NCBI GenBank assembly: GCA_031216445.1
Contig: CM062213.1
Coordinates: forward strand, 14,447,501 to 14,511,500
DNA: 64,000 nt
Reading direction: 5' to 3'
From: Lateolabrax maculatus
Lineage: Eukaryota; Chordata; Actinopteri; Acropomatiformes; Lateolabracidae
In this document: piece after piece, positions 61,856 to 64,000 of the stretch
How the letters are laid out: each line of letters opens with the position of its first letter
How positions within the stretch are numbered: the first letter of the stretch is position 1
Notes under the pieces: generated by a model
Told to the model about the DNA's origin: nothing
Database searches by the model: none
Seen by the model: the letters and a program-made list of their open reading frames with translations, nothing else
Program-made: the position numbers and the translations under genes

Positions 61856-64000
61856 TTATCTACAGAGAACAGAAAGCATCCCCCACAATTAGTTTTCAAG
61901 TTCAAAAAAAGCATCTTTGACTCGTCCCTTTTTCTCTCCTTATCTCTTTAGTGTAGCAGTAATTATTAACCTTAACCATTGATTTATAAAGCCTCTGTTT
62001 GCAGGCAGGATGAATAACCGTCAGATGCAGGGAGATACTGAAACAATGACTGTCAATTAGAAAAATGACTGAAAAGAAGCAGGAGGAGAAATAGGGTTGA
62101 GTTGTAATGACTAGGGCAAATGTTAATAACAAAACTTAAAAACCTAAAAATCCATTTATATAACATTATATACTTTATTCAACACATTCTCACTCCCAGC
62201 TCGTCAAATATGGCAGGGACCCTTCTTGTCACTTTTTAAAACACTATAAATAGCTCTTTTAATATCATTTTAGATGTTACAAATTTAATTCAAATAGAGA
62301 AATTATTAGTCTTTATTGGAAATATTTGAGAACCCAAAGTTAGTCCTTTTTGTTTCAAAGCAGGTTTGAGTTAACAGTTACATAGCTGAAACAACAATAT
62401 GTATCATCGTATTAGAGTAGGAGTGTACGAGTGTGAGTATGTGCGTATAAGTGAGTGAGTGTGTGTATGCTTTGTGTATATGGAGAGCCAAGAGTATGCA
62501 ATCTCCCGCTTGGCCTTTTGCAGCTTGTAGTGTCTCCATATTGACAGTTTGACACTTACACCTACTACAGTGCTGCACGTCATGAGCAAGCTATGCACCA
62601 CGTGTGGTGTGTATATGTATGTGAGGGAGAAAGAGAAACAGTGACTAAAAGAGGGTTATTCCTTGCGTTTTTTTGTGTGCCGTTAAAGTCCAGTTTGCAG
62701 TTTAAATTTAAAGAGTCAGGACATTTTGCTGAACAGAGGACATTTGAGCCGGTTTGAAGGTTTGAAGGCTATATGGCATGCATGATGTCAAAGGACCTCA
62801 CAAGTGCAGAAGTGCAAATATGTGTTTGTGTCCCTGTGTTTGTGTTAACTGTGCTGTATTTCCTGCCAAAATGCACCACTACACCTTACACCTTATGGTC
62901 AACTGAGCCATTTAAGACCTCAGAGAATTACTATGGGACACTACGCTGCAGCTGGCTAAAACCCTAAAAGCCTGGCTAGTGAATCGGGCCTCACTGAATT
63001 TAAAGTCACAGCTGGGTTCAGCTAGTCCCACTTTCCACTCGCTGTCTTCAGTGCTGCTGTACTACAGAGTGATTACGGTAAAATCACATTTTGTTTTCAT
63101 ACTAGGGAGGTACTGTCTGCTCACTTTAGAAAAACAGCTTCTTTACAATGTGGCATTTCAGTTTTTGAGCGAGAGGAACAGGTTTCAGCACACTAAATTT
63201 GGCAGAGGCTGCAGAACTAAAGGTGGATATGTGCAGGGTGGCAGACAGCTTCTTTAGTGTATAGCAGTATAAGTGATGGGTCTGCAGTTTCCCTGTTGCT
63301 TTGTGGTACTTTACGTCCTCTCTGTTGATGGCATGTAGCCTGCTGCTGAAAGTGATGACGAAACACTGTAGAACCAAGGTCAGAGCTGTGTCATTATCTA
63401 AACCACTTCATCTTTCACAAAACACTTTATCTGATTAATATTACGGTGCGCCAGTGGCTCCGGTAGAACCTCACCTTTCACACACTGTCAAAGCACTTAA
63501 TATCCTGCCACTGATGTCAATGAGGAAATTAAATATACTCTAGAGTTTATGTATAAGTATAATGGCCACCCTTAATATCAACAATTAAAAGTTAAAGACA
63601 GATTTCAGAGGATAAAACATGCTTTCTCTTGTGTCTAACTGATATTTTACTAGATAATCAAGATGAATAATCTTCATCGTTCCCAGAGTTTGTTCTGATC
63701 TTGGCCAAACTGCATTTTTGTACAATGCACTTGATTTACAGGATAAATTAATTTGAAAACAATGCCTTCATACCAGGCATTTAAATACCACATTCAAAAA
63801 AATGTTTCAATTCAATAAATGTTTTAAATAATTCACTCTTGCCTCTCTCCACTTTTTAATGTGGTATATGTGAATGCTGTAAATTAGTTGTGATTGTTTT
63901 TATGTGACTGTGTGTTATTATATTCTAAGCTGCCATTGCGACCAGCTATTTCAATACACTCCTTGGTCAAATACATAAATTAACACTTAAGCATAGGAAA

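Larger units (their letters stand above)
42287..64000. other. syn2 intron 1, partial (no gene seen)
   Basis: At least 21.7 kb upstream of exon 2 with no frame resembling synapsin exon 1 or any other gene. Repeats and the RFX and REST motifs are listed separately. It is called intron because the first G of exon 2 needs an upstream coding exon and none is visible here. Confidence 0.75.

Noticed and set aside
42287..64000. Search for synapsin exon 1 (domain A start, LRRRLSDS motif)
   Set aside because: No minus-strand frame in this span shows it, so the first exon was placed outside the window.

Overview
This is a piece of a vertebrate genome, almost certainly a ray-finned (teleost) fish. It is AT-rich, with GT-AG introns, many microsatellites, and several dispersed repeat families that I recognise from percomorph fish genomes. 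There is no prokaryotic gene organisation. Two genes can be supported, and they overlap.

The larger gene is a synapsin on the minus strand. Twelve coding exons (2 to 13) run from 42286 down to the stop codon at 9171. Every splice phase closes exactly, giving 678 complete codons after the one split over the exon 1/2 junction. Exon 1 (domains A and B and the start of C) is not visible and must lie beyond 64000. Exons 2-10 carry the ATP-grasp-like C domain. Exons 10-12 carry proline-rich regions, and exon 13 carries the conserved C-terminal domain E. Reading through the exon 11 donor gives a tail ending VGPKQV, like the mammalian synapsin IIb tail. This identifies the gene as synapsin II (syn2) and shows both IIa-like and IIb-like ends.

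The second gene is a complete tissue inhibitor of metalloproteinases on the plus strand (23449-32705, five coding exons, 224 residues). It lies wholly inside the 13.5-kb synapsin intron between exons 5 and 6 and best matches TIMP4. The arrangement reproduces the ancient nested synapsin/TIMP layout and the mammalian SYN2/TIMP4 pair.

Region by region: 1-2 kb holds a CpG-rich, promoter-like stretch with a near-perfect A/T hairpin and an RFX X-box palindrome. From 2 to 9 kb is non-coding with repeats, probably including the syn2 3' UTR. From 9 to 21.4 kb are syn2 exons 13 to 6. From 21.4 to 34.9 kb is the host intron, with a solo LTR flanked by a perfect 5-bp target duplication, then timp4. From 34.9 to 42.3 kb are syn2 exons 5 to 2. 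From 42.3 to 64 kb is syn2 intron 1, without recognisable genes but with an RFX palindrome, a REST half-site and several repeat copies.

The two proteins act in different places: synapsin on synaptic vesicles, TIMP in the extracellular matrix. Their link is positional. No new multi-gene system was found. The most useful observations concern isoform structure, regulatory motifs and mobile-element remnants.
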